A stretch of DNA of 64,000 nt, from assembly GCF_000021745.1 (NCBI RefSeq), contig NC_011666.1:992001-1056000 (forward strand), read 5' to 3'. The DNA comes from Methylocella silvestris BL2. GTDB lineage: Bacteria > Pseudomonadota > Alphaproteobacteria > Rhizobiales > Beijerinckiaceae. The position numbers were made by a program, and so were the translations under genes. Shown piece by piece: positions 19,758-29,473 of the stretch (position 1 is the first letter of the stretch; every line of letters begins with the position of its first letter). Under the pieces are notes generated by a model that was not told where the DNA came from, did not search any database, and was given only the letters and a program-made list of their open reading frames with translations.

Positions 19758-20177
19758 ATGGCGCATTGGCTGCTCAAGAGCGAGCCATCCTCATGGTCCT
19801 GGGACAAGCAGGTCGAGGCGGGCAAGAAAGGCACGTTCTGGAACGGCGTGCGCAACCATTCCGCAAAACTCAATCTGATGGCGATGAAAGTCGGCGAAGA
19901 GGCGTTTTTCTACCATTCCAACGAGGGCAAGGAGATCGTCGGGATCGTCGAGATCATCAAGCCCTATTATCCCGACCCGTCCGACGCCAGCGGCAAGTTC
20001 GGCATGGTCGACGTGCGCGCCAAGACGCCCCTGAAGCGGCCGGTGACTCTCGAGGCGATCAAGGCCGATCCGAGGCTCAAGGACATGATCCTCGTCAACA
20101 ATTCCCGCCTTTCGGTGCAGCCGGTGAGCGAGGCGGAATGGAACATCATCTGCGCGGAGGGCGGCCTCGGGCGATGA
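19758..20177 (+). CDS. EVE domain protein
   Basis: 139 residues, essentially one EVE (PUA-like) domain: MAHWLLKSEPSSWSWD at the start, WNGVRNHSAKLNL, then VGEEAFFYHSNEGKEIVGIVEI. EVE domains are thought to bind modified bases, and in alphaproteobacteria short stand-alone versions often sit in housekeeping neighbourhoods, as here downstream of gpsA. A ribosome site AGGAG precedes the ATG. A small GC hairpin (19725-19746) lies just upstream. Confidence 0.88.
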   Translation: MAHWLLKSEPSSWSWDKQVEAGKKGTFWNGVRNHSAKLNLMAMKVGEEAFFYHSNEGKEIVGIVEIIKPYYPDPSDASGKFGMVDVRAKTPLKRPVTLEAIKADPRLKDMILVNNSRLSVQPVSEAEWNIICAEGGLGR

Positions 20178-20339
20178 TGGCCTACCCAGGTCAGCGCCCC
20201 GCACGCCGCCGCGTCTCGTCCGATCCGCGTCTCAATCAAAGACACAAATCTCCATTTTGTGGAACGATCGGAAGATCGTGGAAGACGGATAGCGAACCCC
20301 TTTGCGTTATTGGCGCCAAGCCAAGTGGGGGAACGCCTG

Positions 20340-21455
20340 ATGAAAGTTTACGTCAATTCGACCGTTCGCTGGATCACGCGCGCGGGGCTCGCCTGCGCCG
20401 CCGCTTTGGCGGCCTTCGCCGGTCCCAGCGCGCGCGCCAATGACAACGGCCCGTGGCAACCGCACAGCATGCGACAGGCCCTGGTCCTCCAAGACGAGGG
20501 GAGCTTCTTCATCGGCGGCCAGAAGATCCACACGGATTTTCCGAGCTCCACGCCGACGGGATTAAATGCGCCCGGAACCTACACCGTCAATCAGATGTAT
20601 GTTCACTACTGGATTCCGTGGCCCTCCGAACGCAAGCTTCCAGTCATCATGGTGCATGGGTCCAATCATACAGGCATGACCTATGAAACGACCCCGGACG
20701 GCCGCGAAGGTTGGGCGACCTATTTTGTGCGCCACGGCTACCCAGTCTATGTCGTCGACCAGGCCGGACGCGGACGCTCGAGCTTTAACCCGACGGCAGT
20801 CAATCAGGCGATCGCGCAGCAGAATGTCGCGCTGCTGCCTCCTGCCGGCTTTCAGCTCTATCCGATCGAAGGCGCGTGGGTGAATTTTCTGTTTGGCCCA
20901 TCTTATGGAACGGCATGGCCGGACGAACGCTTCCCGCTCCCCTCGCTCGATGAGTACCAGAAGCAGCTGGTCCCCAACACGGAAGTCACGCTCGTCAACG
21001 GCGGAACGAACACCACCAATGATCTCGCGCTGCTGCTCGACAAGATCGGCCCGGCGATCCTGGTCGTTCATTCGCAGTCCGGCGTCCTCGGTTTGGGAAC
21101 GGTCGTGCAACGCTCCAATCTGGTCAAGGGTCTGATCTCCGTCGAGGGCGGCTGCGCGCCGATCAATTCGTCGGACGTTACGTCCTATTATAAGAAGGTG
21201 CCGTTCATTTCGTTCTGGGGCGATCACAGCGTCGGCGCCGTCGGCGCGAATGGCGATCAAAGACGCAATGATTGCAAGGCGACGGTCAATTCGTTCAAGA
21301 GCGCCGGCGGCGACGCCACTTTCCTCTCGCTGCCGGATGATCTCGGCATCCATGGCAACAGCCACATGCTCATGATGGACAACAACAATCTACAGCTCGC
21401 CGATATTCTGCTGAAGTGGATCAAGCAAAACGTCGAGAAGCCCCGGCGCCATTAA
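20340..21455 (+). CDS. Secreted alpha/beta hydrolase (esterase-like)
   Basis: 371 residues from the ATG at 20340, which has a G-rich ribosome site just before it and opens a typical signal peptide ending PSARA|NDNG. The core shows MVHGSNHTG (oxyanion region), VYVVDQAGRGRS and the nucleophile elbow HSQSG (Ser about 245). A late histidine occurs in GIHGNSHML. The substrate cannot be told; periplasmic or secreted esterase is the best guess, and with a full T2SS nearby it could be an exported enzyme. Monocistronic, convergent with the next gene. Confidence 0.8.
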   Translation: MKVYVNSTVRWITRAGLACAAALAAFAGPSARANDNGPWQPHSMRQALVLQDEGSFFIGGQKIHTDFPSSTPTGLNAPGTYTVNQMYVHYWIPWPSERKLPVIMVHGSNHTGMTYETTPDGREGWATYFVRHGYPVYVVDQAGRGRSSFNPTAVNQAIAQQNVALLPPAGFQLYPIEGAWVNFLFGPSYGTAWPDERFPLPSLDEYQKQLVPNTEVTLVNGGTNTTNDLALLLDKIGPAILVVHSQSGVLGLGTVVQRSNLVKGLISVEGGCAPINSSDVTSYYKKVPFISFWGDHSVGAVGANGDQRRNDCKATVNSFKSAGGDATFLSLPDDLGIHGNSHMLMMDNNNLQLADILLKWIKQNVEKPRRH

Positions 21456-21483
21456 GGGCTACCGGTCGGAAACGCGAAAGGCT

Positions 21484-21507
21484 GGTCGCGACTTCCTCGT
21501 CGCGACC
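21484..21507. terminator. Perfect hairpin between convergent genes
   Basis: GGTCGCGAC (21484-21492), loop TTCCTC, GTCGCGACC (21499-21507). A perfect 9-bp GC-rich stem midway between the hydrolase and the AmpH-like gene, with no U tract on either side. Probably a shared transcription end. Confidence 0.5.
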
Positions 21508-21521
21508 GGTGCGGCGTCCCG

Positions 21522-22643
21522 CTAGCGCGTAACGAGATCCATGACGATCCCGTTCGCGGTTTCGGTGAGGGCTTTGAACATCCCAAATTCGGCCCGGTTG
21601 ACGGCGACGAACAGGCCGACGCCGCGTCCCGGCGCAAAGACGATATAGCTCATAAATCCAACGCCGCCGCCGCTCTTGGCGATCAGCGTCGGACGGATCC
21701 CCTCCCCCGCCGTGATCACCCAGCCGAGGCCAAGACCCGACATCGGCCCCGCCTCGTCGAAGCCGATCGCCGCCTCGAGCGCTTGCCGCTGCCGGTAGAC
21801 CGCATGGCTCAGCGCGAGCGGACCGTCATTGGCGTCCTCTATGTTGTGGCGCAGCCAGCGCGCCATGTCGTTGGCCGTGCTGTAGAGGCCGCCGCTGCCG
21901 TCGGTGGCGGTGGTGTCGACGCAGGGACCGGCGCCGCCGAGCCCCGAGCCCACCATCAGTCTTTCGCATTGCGCCGGCGTCGGTGTGAAGGTTGTATTGG
22001 CCATGCCGAGCGGCGCCGTCACGCGGGCGCGCAGCACATTCGGATAGGCTTCGCCCGCGGCGGTCTCGATCGCGTCGGCGAGCAGATCGAAGCTGACGTT
22101 GGAATAGGAAGCGATGGTCCCCGGCGCCCATGGCAGCTTGTAGCCCGGCAGCCAGGCCCAGCGGTCGGCCCTTGTCGGCCAAGCGCGCTGCATCACCCCT
22201 TCGGGCGATTCGCCCATTTCACGCGGCAGCGCCGCCGAATGGGTGGCGAGGTCGAGCAGCGTGATCTCATGGCCGCTCGACGCCGGAACCTTGGCGGCGC
22301 CGGCATAGCGCTGCAGCGTGTCGGTCAGCCGCAGCTTGCCGTCGGCGGCGAGCGCTGCGAGCGTTTCGGTGGCGAACACTTTTGTGATCGAATTCAGCCG
22401 CACCAAACTATCACCGTCCGGCGTGCGCTTATTGCCCTTCTCGGTCTCGCCATAGCCGAGCACGAGACTGTGGCCGCCGCGCACGACCGCAAGCACCATG
22501 CCGGGCGCGCCAGACTCCATGAACATCACCACGCCGCCAACGTCGGTCGCCGCAGCCAGCACAGGATCGGCGCCATCGTCGGCGCGCGACGCAAAAGGAG
22601 CCGCTATGATTGCAATCGATAGGAAAATGGCTCGCCTGATCAC
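21522..22643 (-). CDS. Serine hydrolase, beta-lactamase/AmpH-like
   Basis: 373 residues. A signal peptide ends FASRA. A class C beta-lactamase fold follows with the catalytic S85-x-x-K88 (SITK) and the Y180-x-N182 (YSN) motif; a KSGGGVGF segment near the C-terminus takes the place of the KTG box. Resembles AmpH, a D-Ala-D-Ala carboxypeptidase/endopeptidase of peptidoglycan recycling. Other serine esterases of the family are possible. Starts with ATG, divergent from the inhibitor gene. Confidence 0.78.
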   Translation of the reverse strand: MIRRAIFLSIAIIAAPFASRADDGADPVLAAATDVGGVVMFMESGAPGMVLAVVRGGHSLVLGYGETEKGNKRTPDGDSLVRLNSITKVFATETLAALAADGKLRLTDTLQRYAGAAKVPASSGHEITLLDLATHSAALPREMGESPEGVMQRAWPTRADRWAWLPGYKLPWAPGTIASYSNVSFDLLADAIETAAGEAYPNVLRARVTAPLGMANTTFTPTPAQCERLMVGSGLGGAGPCVDTTATDGSGGLYSTANDMARWLRHNIEDANDGPLALSHAVYRQRQALEAAIGFDEAGPMSGLGLGWVITAGEGIRPTLIAKSGGGVGFMSYIVFAPGRGVGLFVAVNRAEFGMFKALTETANGIVMDLVTR

Positions 22644-22768
22644 GCAGATGCTCCCTTTCTATGGCGAAGCTCTCCCGAGCAAAGGCTGGCTCCCGGTCCG
22701 GCTGCGCCTATAATCTTGACGAGACCTTAGCCGAGGCCATAGCAACGCGTAAGACAGCGAGATCGCCG

Positions 22769-23182
22769 ATGGCGCGCGCATGTATCAAGGCCTTTGTCGC
22801 AGCCTGCGCTTGCGCAATGCTGGCGTCCGGCGCCGCGCGGGCGCAGAATCCCGGGCGGATCGCCGGCGAAGCCGACAATGGCAGAACGATCCGGCTGCAC
22901 GCCGGGGAAACAATCACCCTGCGGCTGCCCGAAAATCCCTCGACCGGCTATGGCTGGAGCCTTGAGCCCTATGACGCCGAATTGCTCGACGTTCGGCAGG
23001 GCCCGTATCGGACGCTGTCGGGCGCGCTCGGCGCCGGAGGCGAAGCAAGCTGGACGATTCGGGCAAGGGCGGCGGGATCGTCCACGGCAACGACCACCCT
23101 CGGGCTCAAGCTGTGGCGGCAATGGGAGGGCGACCCATCCATCGTTAAGCGCTTTGGCGTGACGCTGCGGGTGGCGTCCTGA
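22769..23182 (+). CDS. Secreted chagasin-type cysteine protease inhibitor (I42)
   Basis: 137 residues. A signal peptide ends AARAQ. The mature part has the I42/chagasin loop NPSTGYGW, a middle GALGAGGEASWTIRA segment, and the later loop WRQWEGDP. These three loops insert into papain-type active sites in the family. The ATG at 22769 is taken because it opens the signal peptide; upstream in-frame sequence lacks signal-like character. The target is unknown. The BTLCP peptidase at 52.5 kb is papain-like in the broad sense, but no link is shown. Confidence 0.82.
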   Translation: MARACIKAFVAACACAMLASGAARAQNPGRIAGEADNGRTIRLHAGETITLRLPENPSTGYGWSLEPYDAELLDVRQGPYRTLSGALGAGGEASWTIRARAAGSSTATTTLGLKLWRQWEGDPSIVKRFGVTLRVAS

Positions 23183-23368
23183 ACGCCGGGGAAAGCCGCT
23201 GCCGTTTCGTGGCGCGTCGGCGAAACAGAATCGGCGGATTTGTTGAGAATCCTCCGCGGCAAGGTCATTTTCCCGACATTTGACAGAGATCACGCTGCGC
23301 GCCGCGCTTTTTTTCCTGGTCCGCAATTTGCTGCCCGGCTCTGGCATTCACTGCGAGAGACGGAATCG

Positions 23369-23707
23369 ATGGCGTTTACCTCAATCTGCAGCGCCGACGC
23401 AGTCGGCGAAGGAAGCATGGGCCTTTTCCAGGCCGGAAAGAAAAGCGTTCTGCTGGTCTGGCCGGCCGGCGGCGAACTCAAGGCCTATCGCGGGCGCTGC
23501 CCCCATGCCGACATGCCGCTGACCGAGTCGAGCTTCGACGGCAGGAAGGTGACCTGCCTGCACCATAATTGGGGCTTTGAGTGCGACACCGGCAAATGCG
23601 TCACCCACGCCGTGCGCAACGCCCTGCATCCCTATCCGCTGCGTATCGACGGAGAGGAGATCCAAGTCGATCTGGGCCCGGTCAGGGAGCCCCGCGCGAA
23701 GAGCTGA
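23369..23707 (+). CDS. Rieske [2Fe-2S] protein
   Basis: 112 residues, a stand-alone Rieske-type ferredoxin. The cluster ligands are visible: C44-x-H46 (CPHAD) and C63-x-x-H66 (CLHHN), with spacing normal for bacterial dioxygenase ferredoxins. No signal peptide from the ATG at 23369, so cytoplasmic. No oxygenase or reductase is adjacent, so the partner is unknown. Confidence 0.85.
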   Translation: MAFTSICSADAVGEGSMGLFQAGKKSVLLVWPAGGELKAYRGRCPHADMPLTESSFDGRKVTCLHHNWGFECDTGKCVTHAVRNALHPYPLRIDGEEIQVDLGPVREPRAKS

Positions 23708-23830
23708 AGTCGGAGCCGGCCGGGTTATCATATCCGAAGAGCGCGACGTTTCCCGGCGAAGTTCGATCTCTAAACGAGCGCCCGCGCTGTATCTGCGCGA
23801 TCTGAAAGGGAATGCCTTCGGAAGACAAGC

Positions 23831-23861
23831 AAACAAAAAGGCCGCCCTCGCGGACGGCCTT
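23831..23861 (-). terminator. Rho-independent terminator of ahcY
   Basis: On the minus strand AAGGCCG...CGGCCTT (23838-23861, 10-base loop) is followed by TTTGTTT. It lies just past the ahcY stop at 23884 and is a clear intrinsic terminator. Confidence 0.8.
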
Positions 23862-23883
23862 GTTTATGGGCTGAGTCTACCGC

Positions 23884-25290
23884 TCAATACCGGTAGTGAT
23901 CCGGCTTGAACGGGCCGTGCTCCGGCACGCCGAGGTAGATCGATTGCGCCGGCGTCAATTTGCTGAGCTTCACGCCAATCTTGTCGAGATGCAGCGCCGC
24001 GACCTTCTCGTCGAGATGCTTTGGCAGGGTGTAGACCTTGCGCTCATACTGGCCCTGTTTGGTCCATAGTTCGATCTGCGCCAGCGTCTGATTGGTGAAG
24101 GAGGCCGACATCACGAAGGACGGATGGCCGGTGGCGTTGCCGAGATTGACGAGCCGGCCCTCGGACAGAAGGATGATGCGCTTGCCGTCGGCGAATTCGA
24201 TCTCGTCGACCTGCGGCTTCACATTGTGCCATTTGAAATTGCGCAGGCCCGCGACCTGAATTTCGGAATCGAAATGGCCGATGTTGCAGACGATGGCGCG
24301 GTCTTTCATCGCCCGCATATGCTCGACCGTGATCACGTCGATATTGCCGGTGCAGGTGACGAAAATGTCGGCGCGCGGCGCCGCCTCTTCCATGGTCGTG
24401 ACTTCATAGCCTTCCATGGCCGCCTGCAGCGCGCAGATCGGATCGACTTCGGAGACGAGCACGCGCGCGCCGGCGTTGCGCAGCGAGGCCGCCGAGCCTT
24501 TGCCGACGTCGCCGAAGCCCGCCACCATCGCCACCTTGCCGGCCATCATCACATCGGTGCCGCGGCGAATGCCGTCGACGAGCGATTCGCGGCAGCCGTA
24601 GAGATTGTCGAATTTCGACTTGGTCACGGAATCATTGACGTTGATCGCCGGCCACAGCAGCTTGCCGTCCTTCTCCATCAGATAGAGCCGGTGCACGCCG
24701 GTCGTCGTCTCTTCGCTCACCCCTTTGATCGCCTGGCCGTATTTCGTGTAGAGGCCGGGATGCGAGACGAGCCGCCGCTTGATGGCGGCGAAGAAGAATT
24801 CCTCTTCTTCATTGCCGGGCGTCTCGAGGAAAGCCGTGTCCCCCGCCTCGGCGCGCATGCCGAGATGAACCAGCATGGTGGCGTCGCCGCCATCGTCGAG
24901 GATGAGGTTCGGCGCGCCGCCGTCGTCCCATTCGAAGATCTTATGGGTATATTCCCAATAGTCGTAGAGGCTCTCGCCTTTGCGCGCGAAGACCGGAATG
25001 CCGGCCGCGGCGATGGCGGCGGCGGCGTGGTCCTGCGTCGAATAGATGTTGCAGGAGGCCCAGCGGATGTCGGCGCCGAGAGCCTTGAGGGTCTCGATCA
25101 GCACCGCGGTCTGGATCGTCATATGCAGCGATCCGGCGATGCGCGCGCCCTTCAGCGGCTGGCTCGGCCCATATTCCGCGCGGGTCGCCATGAGACCGGG
25201 CATTTCGGTCTCGGCGATCGCGAGTTCGCGCCGGCCCCAATCGGCGAGCTTAATGTCGGCAATGGCGTAATCGTTGAAGGAATGGGTCAC
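23884..25290 (-). CDS. ahcY: S-adenosylhomocysteine hydrolase
   Basis: 468 residues, full length. It splits S-adenosylhomocysteine to adenosine and homocysteine, removing the product inhibitor of methyltransferases. The NAD motif [10 protein letters not shown] and the C-terminal PDHYRY lock are present, plus the family segments [21 protein letters not shown] and [20 protein letters not shown]. The alphaproteobacterial insert of about 40 residues ([15 protein letters not shown]...) is present. Monocistronic, with an AT-rich inverted repeat upstream and an intrinsic terminator downstream. Confidence 0.97.
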   Translation of the reverse strand: MTHSFNDYAIADIKLADWGRRELAIAETEMPGLMATRAEYGPSQPLKGARIAGSLHMTIQTAVLIETLKALGADIRWASCNIYSTQDHAAAAIAAAGIPVFARKGESLYDYWEYTHKIFEWDDGGAPNLILDDGGDATMLVHLGMRAEAGDTAFLETPGNEEEEFFFAAIKRRLVSHPGLYTKYGQAIKGVSEETTTGVHRLYLMEKDGKLLWPAINVNDSVTKSKFDNLYGCRESLVDGIRRGTDVMMAGKVAMVAGFGDVGKGSAASLRNAGARVLVSEVDPICALQAAMEGYEVTTMEEAAPRADIFVTCTGNIDVITVEHMRAMKDRAIVCNIGHFDSEIQVAGLRNFKWHNVKPQVDEIEFADGKRIILLSEGRLVNLGNATGHPSFVMSASFTNQTLAQIELWTKQGQYERKVYTLPKHLDEKVAALHLDKIGVKLSKLTPAQSIYLGVPEHGPFKPDHYRY

Positions 25291-25348
25291 GGCTGGCTCC
25301 GGCGCTTTCGATTTCGAAGCTGTATATCAGGCGCAGTGGATCAACGCA

Positions 25349-25372
25349 ATAAAGATATAAGCAAGTCTTTAT
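25349..25372 (-). promoter_or_regulatory. AT-rich inverted repeat upstream of ahcY
   Basis: ATAAAGA (25349-25355) and TCTTTAT (25366-25372) flank a 10-base spacer, about 60 bases upstream of the ahcY start, in otherwise GC-rich DNA. Similar ATATAAAGA-type palindromes occur before methionine-cycle genes in alphaproteobacteria and are linked to ArsR-family SahR-like regulators. The site could also overlap the promoter. The regulator is an inference. Confidence 0.35.
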
Positions 25373-25503
25373 ATGATCCAAGAGCCTCAGCGGCGGCGTG
25401 ACGCGGCCCCGTGCTGTGTCATGGGCAGGAGGGAGGCGCCAGACTGGCCGGGGTCGCTAAAATACGCCAAAATCGGACGTTCGGGTTGAAACGAACCCTC
25501 TCC

Positions 25504-25992
25504 CTATTTCGCGCCTTTGCTGGGATCGTCGGCCGGGTTGATATAGTTAACGCCGAATGGCCCGGTCCCCGTCACCTGAAACTCGACGGCTTCGCCGGTC
25601 GTCCAGACGGAATGGGGCATCAAGGCCGGCAAATAGACAAAGCCGCCGCGCTCCAGCCTGTCGCCGGAGTTCACATCCAGCTTCTCCCCCATGCCGTGAA
25701 ACACTGCGCCGCTTAAAACCGTCACATTTTCCGCCGTGGCGTGCGTGTGCGGAGCGATGACGATATTCGGCGGCATCTTCAACCGCAAAACGAACGGCCC
25801 CGGCTTCGCCGGATCTCCGGCTAGCACGCTGATCTCGATTCCCTTGGGTAAACTCGGCGGGCCCGCCTGCCATTGCACGTCGCCGCCCGCAGGGATCAAC
25901 ACCATGGGGATTGCATCGACTGCCGCCGCGGCCGGGCCGAGTTGCAGCGAGACGATTGCGCAAAGCGCGATTGGCCAAGCGTTCTTAGACAT
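25504..25992 (-). CDS. Periplasmic cupin-domain protein
   Basis: 162 residues. The signal peptide ends PAAAAVDA. The single cupin barrel shows the first motif PHTHATAENVTVLSG (two His and Glu as likely metal ligands) and the second motif GGFVYLPALMPHSVW. It resembles small secreted cupins annotated as ChrR-like or DUF4437-like. Function unknown. Monocistronic; ATG at 25992. Confidence 0.75.
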   Translation of the reverse strand: MSKNAWPIALCAIVSLQLGPAAAAVDAIPMVLIPAGGDVQWQAGPPSLPKGIEISVLAGDPAKPGPFVLRLKMPPNIVIAPHTHATAENVTVLSGAVFHGMGEKLDVNSGDRLERGGFVYLPALMPHSVWTTGEAVEFQVTGTGPFGVNYINPADDPSKGAK

Positions 25993-26116
25993 GGTTCCTC
26001 CAGTTATATTGTTGTTTGTTATACTGCCGGAAATTCAATCCCGGCGGCGCGGCCCGTTATCGCCGCGCCGCCGCCTGTCATGGCCGGTGCCAAGCCAATC
26101 CGAGCCTGCGGGTCCC

Positions 26117-26542
26117 TCAAGCCAATGTCAGGCCGACATCGAGGTTGCCGCGGGTCGCGTTGGAATAGGGGCAACTTTGATGCGCCTTGGCGATCAACGC
26201 CTCGGCCTTTGCAGGATCAAGACCCGGCAAAGAGATCGTCAGATCGGCTGTGATGCCAAAGCCTCCCTCCGAGCGCGGACCGATCCCGACATGCGCCGTG
26301 ACGCTCGTATCGGCGGGCACGCTGACCTTGTCCTGAATGGCCGCGACCTTGAGCGCGCCGATGAAGCACGCCGCATAGCCCGCCGCGAAAAGCTGCTCGG
26401 GATTGGTTCCGGGGCCGCCCCCGCCCCCAAGTTCCTTCACCGTCGAGAGTTTCAGGTCGATTTTTCCGTCGGGGGTGCCCGCATGACCGTCACGGCCTCC
26501 CGTCGCGGTGGCCTCGGCGGTGTATTTGACGTCGACTGGCAT
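26117..26542 (-). CDS. ohr: Organic hydroperoxide resistance protein (OsmC/Ohr family)
   Basis: 141 residues from the ATG at 26542, which begins the usual [11 protein letters not shown] sequence. The two redox cysteines of Ohr are in place: C59 in AACFIGAL and C124 in [11 protein letters not shown]. These reduce organic hydroperoxides with lipoyl donors. The divergent or adjacent OhrR repressor usual for ohr is missing, so regulation is unclear. It follows the cupin gene region on the same strand, with about 120 bases between. Confidence 0.9.
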   Translation of the reverse strand: MPVDVKYTAEATATGGRDGHAGTPDGKIDLKLSTVKELGGGGGPGTNPEQLFAAGYAACFIGALKVAAIQDKVSVPADTSVTAHVGIGPRSEGGFGITADLTISLPGLDPAKAEALIAKAHQSCPYSNATRGNLDVGLTLA

Positions 26543-26782
26543 TTTCTGCTCCGCGCGTTTCCTCAAACCATGTCTTGACGAGACCTGGACGTCGTCCAAC
26601 CTCCCCGGCCGGCTTCCGCCTGGCGCATATTCGGTTTAGCCGGGTTCTCCCGGCCGAAAAAGACCGAGCAATCGGAGAGGCGTCCGGATCTCGAAGATAT
26701 TGGCGCAAGCCCCTCCAAATTTGCAAAATATGATCGATTCTTTGCGTTGGCGGCGAATTCCGCGGTGCTTCGGAATATGGCT

Positions 26783-28114
26783 CTAAAGCCCGAGCAAGGA
26801 GGCCGCGACACGCGCCAGCGCGGCGCGATAGGCGTTGAAGCCGAAATGCGCCTCATAGGCGCGCCGCGTGTCCGACGAGGCCCGGTCGGCGGCTGGCGCG
26901 TGACGCGACGCATGCGCCCGGGTTAGCGCCGCGGCAAACCGCGCCGGCTCGGTCGCAAGCGCCACATTGCGCAATTGCGCGGGTTCGATCTGCATGCCGC
27001 GAAAGGCGTGCGGCGTCGCGATCAGCGGCGCGCCGGAGGACAGCGCCTCGATCGTCTTGATGGAGATGCCATGCCCCTCCGTCGTCGGCAGGAGAACGGC
27101 GGCGGCGTTGGCGTAAGCCGCGTCGAGATCCTCAATGCGGCCGGAAAACAGCGCCGCATGGCGTTTGAACAGCGCCGGCGCACGCGCGCGGAATTCGCGA
27201 TCGATATTGCCGATGATTTTCACTGCGACGTTAGGCGCGAGCGGCAGAACCTCTTCGAGAAACCAGACGACGCCAAGGAAATTCGCGTAATTGGCGCTGG
27301 CGACGATGATGAAATCCGGCCCGCCGGCGCCGACCGCAACGGGAGGCGTCGCCGGATAGACGAGTTCATGTCGGCTCGACGGCAACAGCATCTTGAAACT
27401 CGCCGCTTCCTCATTATTGAGATGCAGCAGCACGTCGGCTTTGCCGAGTTCGGCGAGTTCGATCGCGAGCATGGCGTCGAATTTTGCCCGCGGCGGGACG
27501 GTCCAGCCGGATTCATTGCGCAGGGCATATTGCCGCGCCTGCAGATCATGGGTGTCGAGCGCGACCGGCGCGCCATGGCGCTGTTTCATCGCCATGGCCG
27601 CGGGCATGCAGAAAAAATGATTGCAGTGGATGAAGTCGATCTTCGTCTCGGCCCGGAGCGCGGCGGGGATCGGCGCGAGCGTTGTGCTTTCGACCAGAAT
27701 GGCGGCGAAATTGCCATGCAGCCAGAGGCGCGCCGCATTGAGGAAGGCCAGCCGCGGCACGCGGGCCAGCGGCATGCCCGAATAGAACCGGGCGTCCGCC
27801 GCAAGATCCGGCGTCGCCGCCGCGTAGACCTTATGGGCGCGCGATCCTTGGACGGCGCCTGGCGAATCGGCGATGGCGAGGCTGAGAACCCGCGCGCCAA
27901 GGCTGCGATAGGCCCGAGCCTGCGACACGAATACCTGATGGCTGCCGCAGGAATGCCAGGCCGGATGGATGAGCAGCACGGTCTTGCCGGCGAGGTCCGG
28001 AGCGCCGGAGGCGCGGCGATCCGCTAGCGCGGCGAGACGCCCCGCCTCTGCGCGGTGGGGCTCCGGGGAAGCTCCCACGGAACTGACGCCGAAGTTTCTC
28101 GTTGTGCCCGTCAT
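26783..28114 (-). CDS. Family 4-type glycosyltransferase
   Basis: 443 residues from the ATG at 28114; an upstream start at 28318 would add 68 residues that look non-native. The N-terminal half (KTVLLIHPAWHSCGSHQVFVSQARAYRSLGA) is GT-B fold acceptor-like. The C-terminal half shows the GT4 donor site EGHGISIKTIEALSSGAPLIATP with the E-x7-E pattern. It opens the glycan region and diverges from the sulfotransferase. Acceptor and donor are unknown. Fewer than 20 residues follow the last helix, so the protein appears complete. Confidence 0.75.
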   Translation of the reverse strand: MTGTTRNFGVSSVGASPEPHRAEAGRLAALADRRASGAPDLAGKTVLLIHPAWHSCGSHQVFVSQARAYRSLGARVLSLAIADSPGAVQGSRAHKVYAAATPDLAADARFYSGMPLARVPRLAFLNAARLWLHGNFAAILVESTTLAPIPAALRAETKIDFIHCNHFFCMPAAMAMKQRHGAPVALDTHDLQARQYALRNESGWTVPPRAKFDAMLAIELAELGKADVLLHLNNEEAASFKMLLPSSRHELVYPATPPVAVGAGGPDFIIVASANYANFLGVVWFLEEVLPLAPNVAVKIIGNIDREFRARAPALFKRHAALFSGRIEDLDAAYANAAAVLLPTTEGHGISIKTIEALSSGAPLIATPHAFRGMQIEPAQLRNVALATEPARFAAALTRAHASRHAPAADRASSDTRRAYEAHFGFNAYRAALARVAASLLGL

Positions 28115-28515
28115 CGCCCGCTCATGAATAGGCTTGGATTGAATCTCTCCAAGCCCGGGAAACCATTGATCCACTTGTAGCGCCGGGCGTGGAGGGAGGG
28201 AACGCGCCTGCGCCGCGTGATGAGGCTCTAGGGCCTTTTCGGCCAGCGCGGCAAGTTGAATCGCTCCGTAAAGAAGTTGAATCGCGATCCTTTCAAGATC
28301 GCGTCGTAAAGGATGCATTAGGCGAGCCGCGGACGACGACCAAGATTTAAAACGTTCTAAATCAGCGCCCTAACGCGGGAAAAAATTATTCTATTTTGGC
28401 GAAATGAGAAAATCAGTTCTGTCCAAACAAAGCATGATTTGCAATATCTCACGAATAAATCCCGAAACTGAGCCAGCGGCGGCCCGGCGCGGCCAACTTG
28501 AGGAAAAGGGCTGAT
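28115..28515. other. Divergent intergenic region with repeats, no gene
   Basis: A 401-base gap between the glycosyltransferase and sulfotransferase genes. It holds a 12-base direct repeat AAGTTGAATCGC (28253-28264 and 28274-28285, 21 bases start to start), an inverted repeat CGCGATC/GATCGCG (28283-28303), and an AT-rich stretch at about 28345-28450 that suits promoters. I see no convincing gene. Confidence 0.5.
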
Positions 28516-29355
28516 ATGTCGCCTTTCGAGAGGATCGGCGCTTTCTTGCAGAGGACGGGCGCCGCTCTGCAGGGACCGCGAAAAAAAGAGTTCGTCCCGG
28601 AAGGCTTCACGCCGATCGGCGAATATGTTCCGGAAGATATTTTCGTCGTGGGATTTCCGAAATCCGGCAACACCTGGTTCCAGAATCTCGTCGCGGGCGT
28701 GGTGTTCGGCGTCGACGTCAATCTCAGCCCGGCAGGATTGATCCATGATCTCACGCCCGACGTAAACTATGGCAAGTTCTACAAGCGCTACGCGACGCCG
28801 ATGTTCTTCAAGTCGCATGACTTGCCTTTGCCCGACTATCATCGGGTCGTTTATCTCTTGCGCGACGGCCGCGACGCGATGGTGTCCTATCGCCACTATC
28901 GCGAGGTCATCGACGGCCAAAAGATCGATCTCCTCGAGTTCGTCAACAAGGCGACGCCGCTTTATCCCTGCCATTGGAGCGAACATGTCGACGCCTGGGC
29001 GAAAAACCCCTATGGCGCGGACATGATCGTAATCAAATATGAAGATCTGCTGCGCGACCCCGTGGCCGAGCTGCGGCGCTTTTGCGCATTTGCCGGCGTT
29101 TCCCGCGACGACTCACGTCTGCAGACGGTGGCGGAGGCGAGCTCCTTCGGCAAATTGCGCGAGAAAGAGGCAAAGCAGGGATTCGGCCGCGACGATCACG
29201 CTTTCGACCGACCGTTTTTCTTCCGTCGCGGCGAGGCGGGCAGCTACAAGGACGAGATGCCGCCGGAGGCGCTGAGGATCTTCATGGATCAGGCGCGATC
29301 GACGCTCGGACGATACGGCTATCTCGACGGGGCGGATCAAGCCGCATTGCGATAA
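28516..29355 (+). CDS. PAPS-dependent sulfotransferase
   Basis: 279 residues from the ATG at 28516, preceded by an AGGAAAAGGG ribosome site. The 5'-phosphosulfate loop PKSGNTW (48-54) and the 3'-phosphate motif RDGRDAMVS (116-124) define the PAPS-binding sites; H101 in FFKSHD sits where the catalytic base is expected. It transfers sulfate from PAPS to an acceptor, here perhaps a glycan given the neighbours. Cytoplasmic. No PAPS synthesis genes lie nearby. Confidence 0.88.
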   Translation: MSPFERIGAFLQRTGAALQGPRKKEFVPEGFTPIGEYVPEDIFVVGFPKSGNTWFQNLVAGVVFGVDVNLSPAGLIHDLTPDVNYGKFYKRYATPMFFKSHDLPLPDYHRVVYLLRDGRDAMVSYRHYREVIDGQKIDLLEFVNKATPLYPCHWSEHVDAWAKNPYGADMIVIKYEDLLRDPVAELRRFCAFAGVSRDDSRLQTVAEASSFGKLREKEAKQGFGRDDHAFDRPFFFRRGEAGSYKDEMPPEALRIFMDQARSTLGRYGYLDGADQAALR

Positions 29356-29473
29356 GCGAGAGGCGTGCGCCCTGACGCGATGGCCAGGGACGAAGCCTGA
29401 CTGGCGCCGATTTTACTTGCATGCGGCGTTGCGCTATGGGCCATGGCTGATCAACACGGCCTGACCCATTCTG

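Noticed and set aside
26639-26654. Hairpin GCCGGG/CCCGGC upstream of ohr
   Set aside because: It is a short GC stem of a kind common by chance in this genome, without a clear T tract or positional support.
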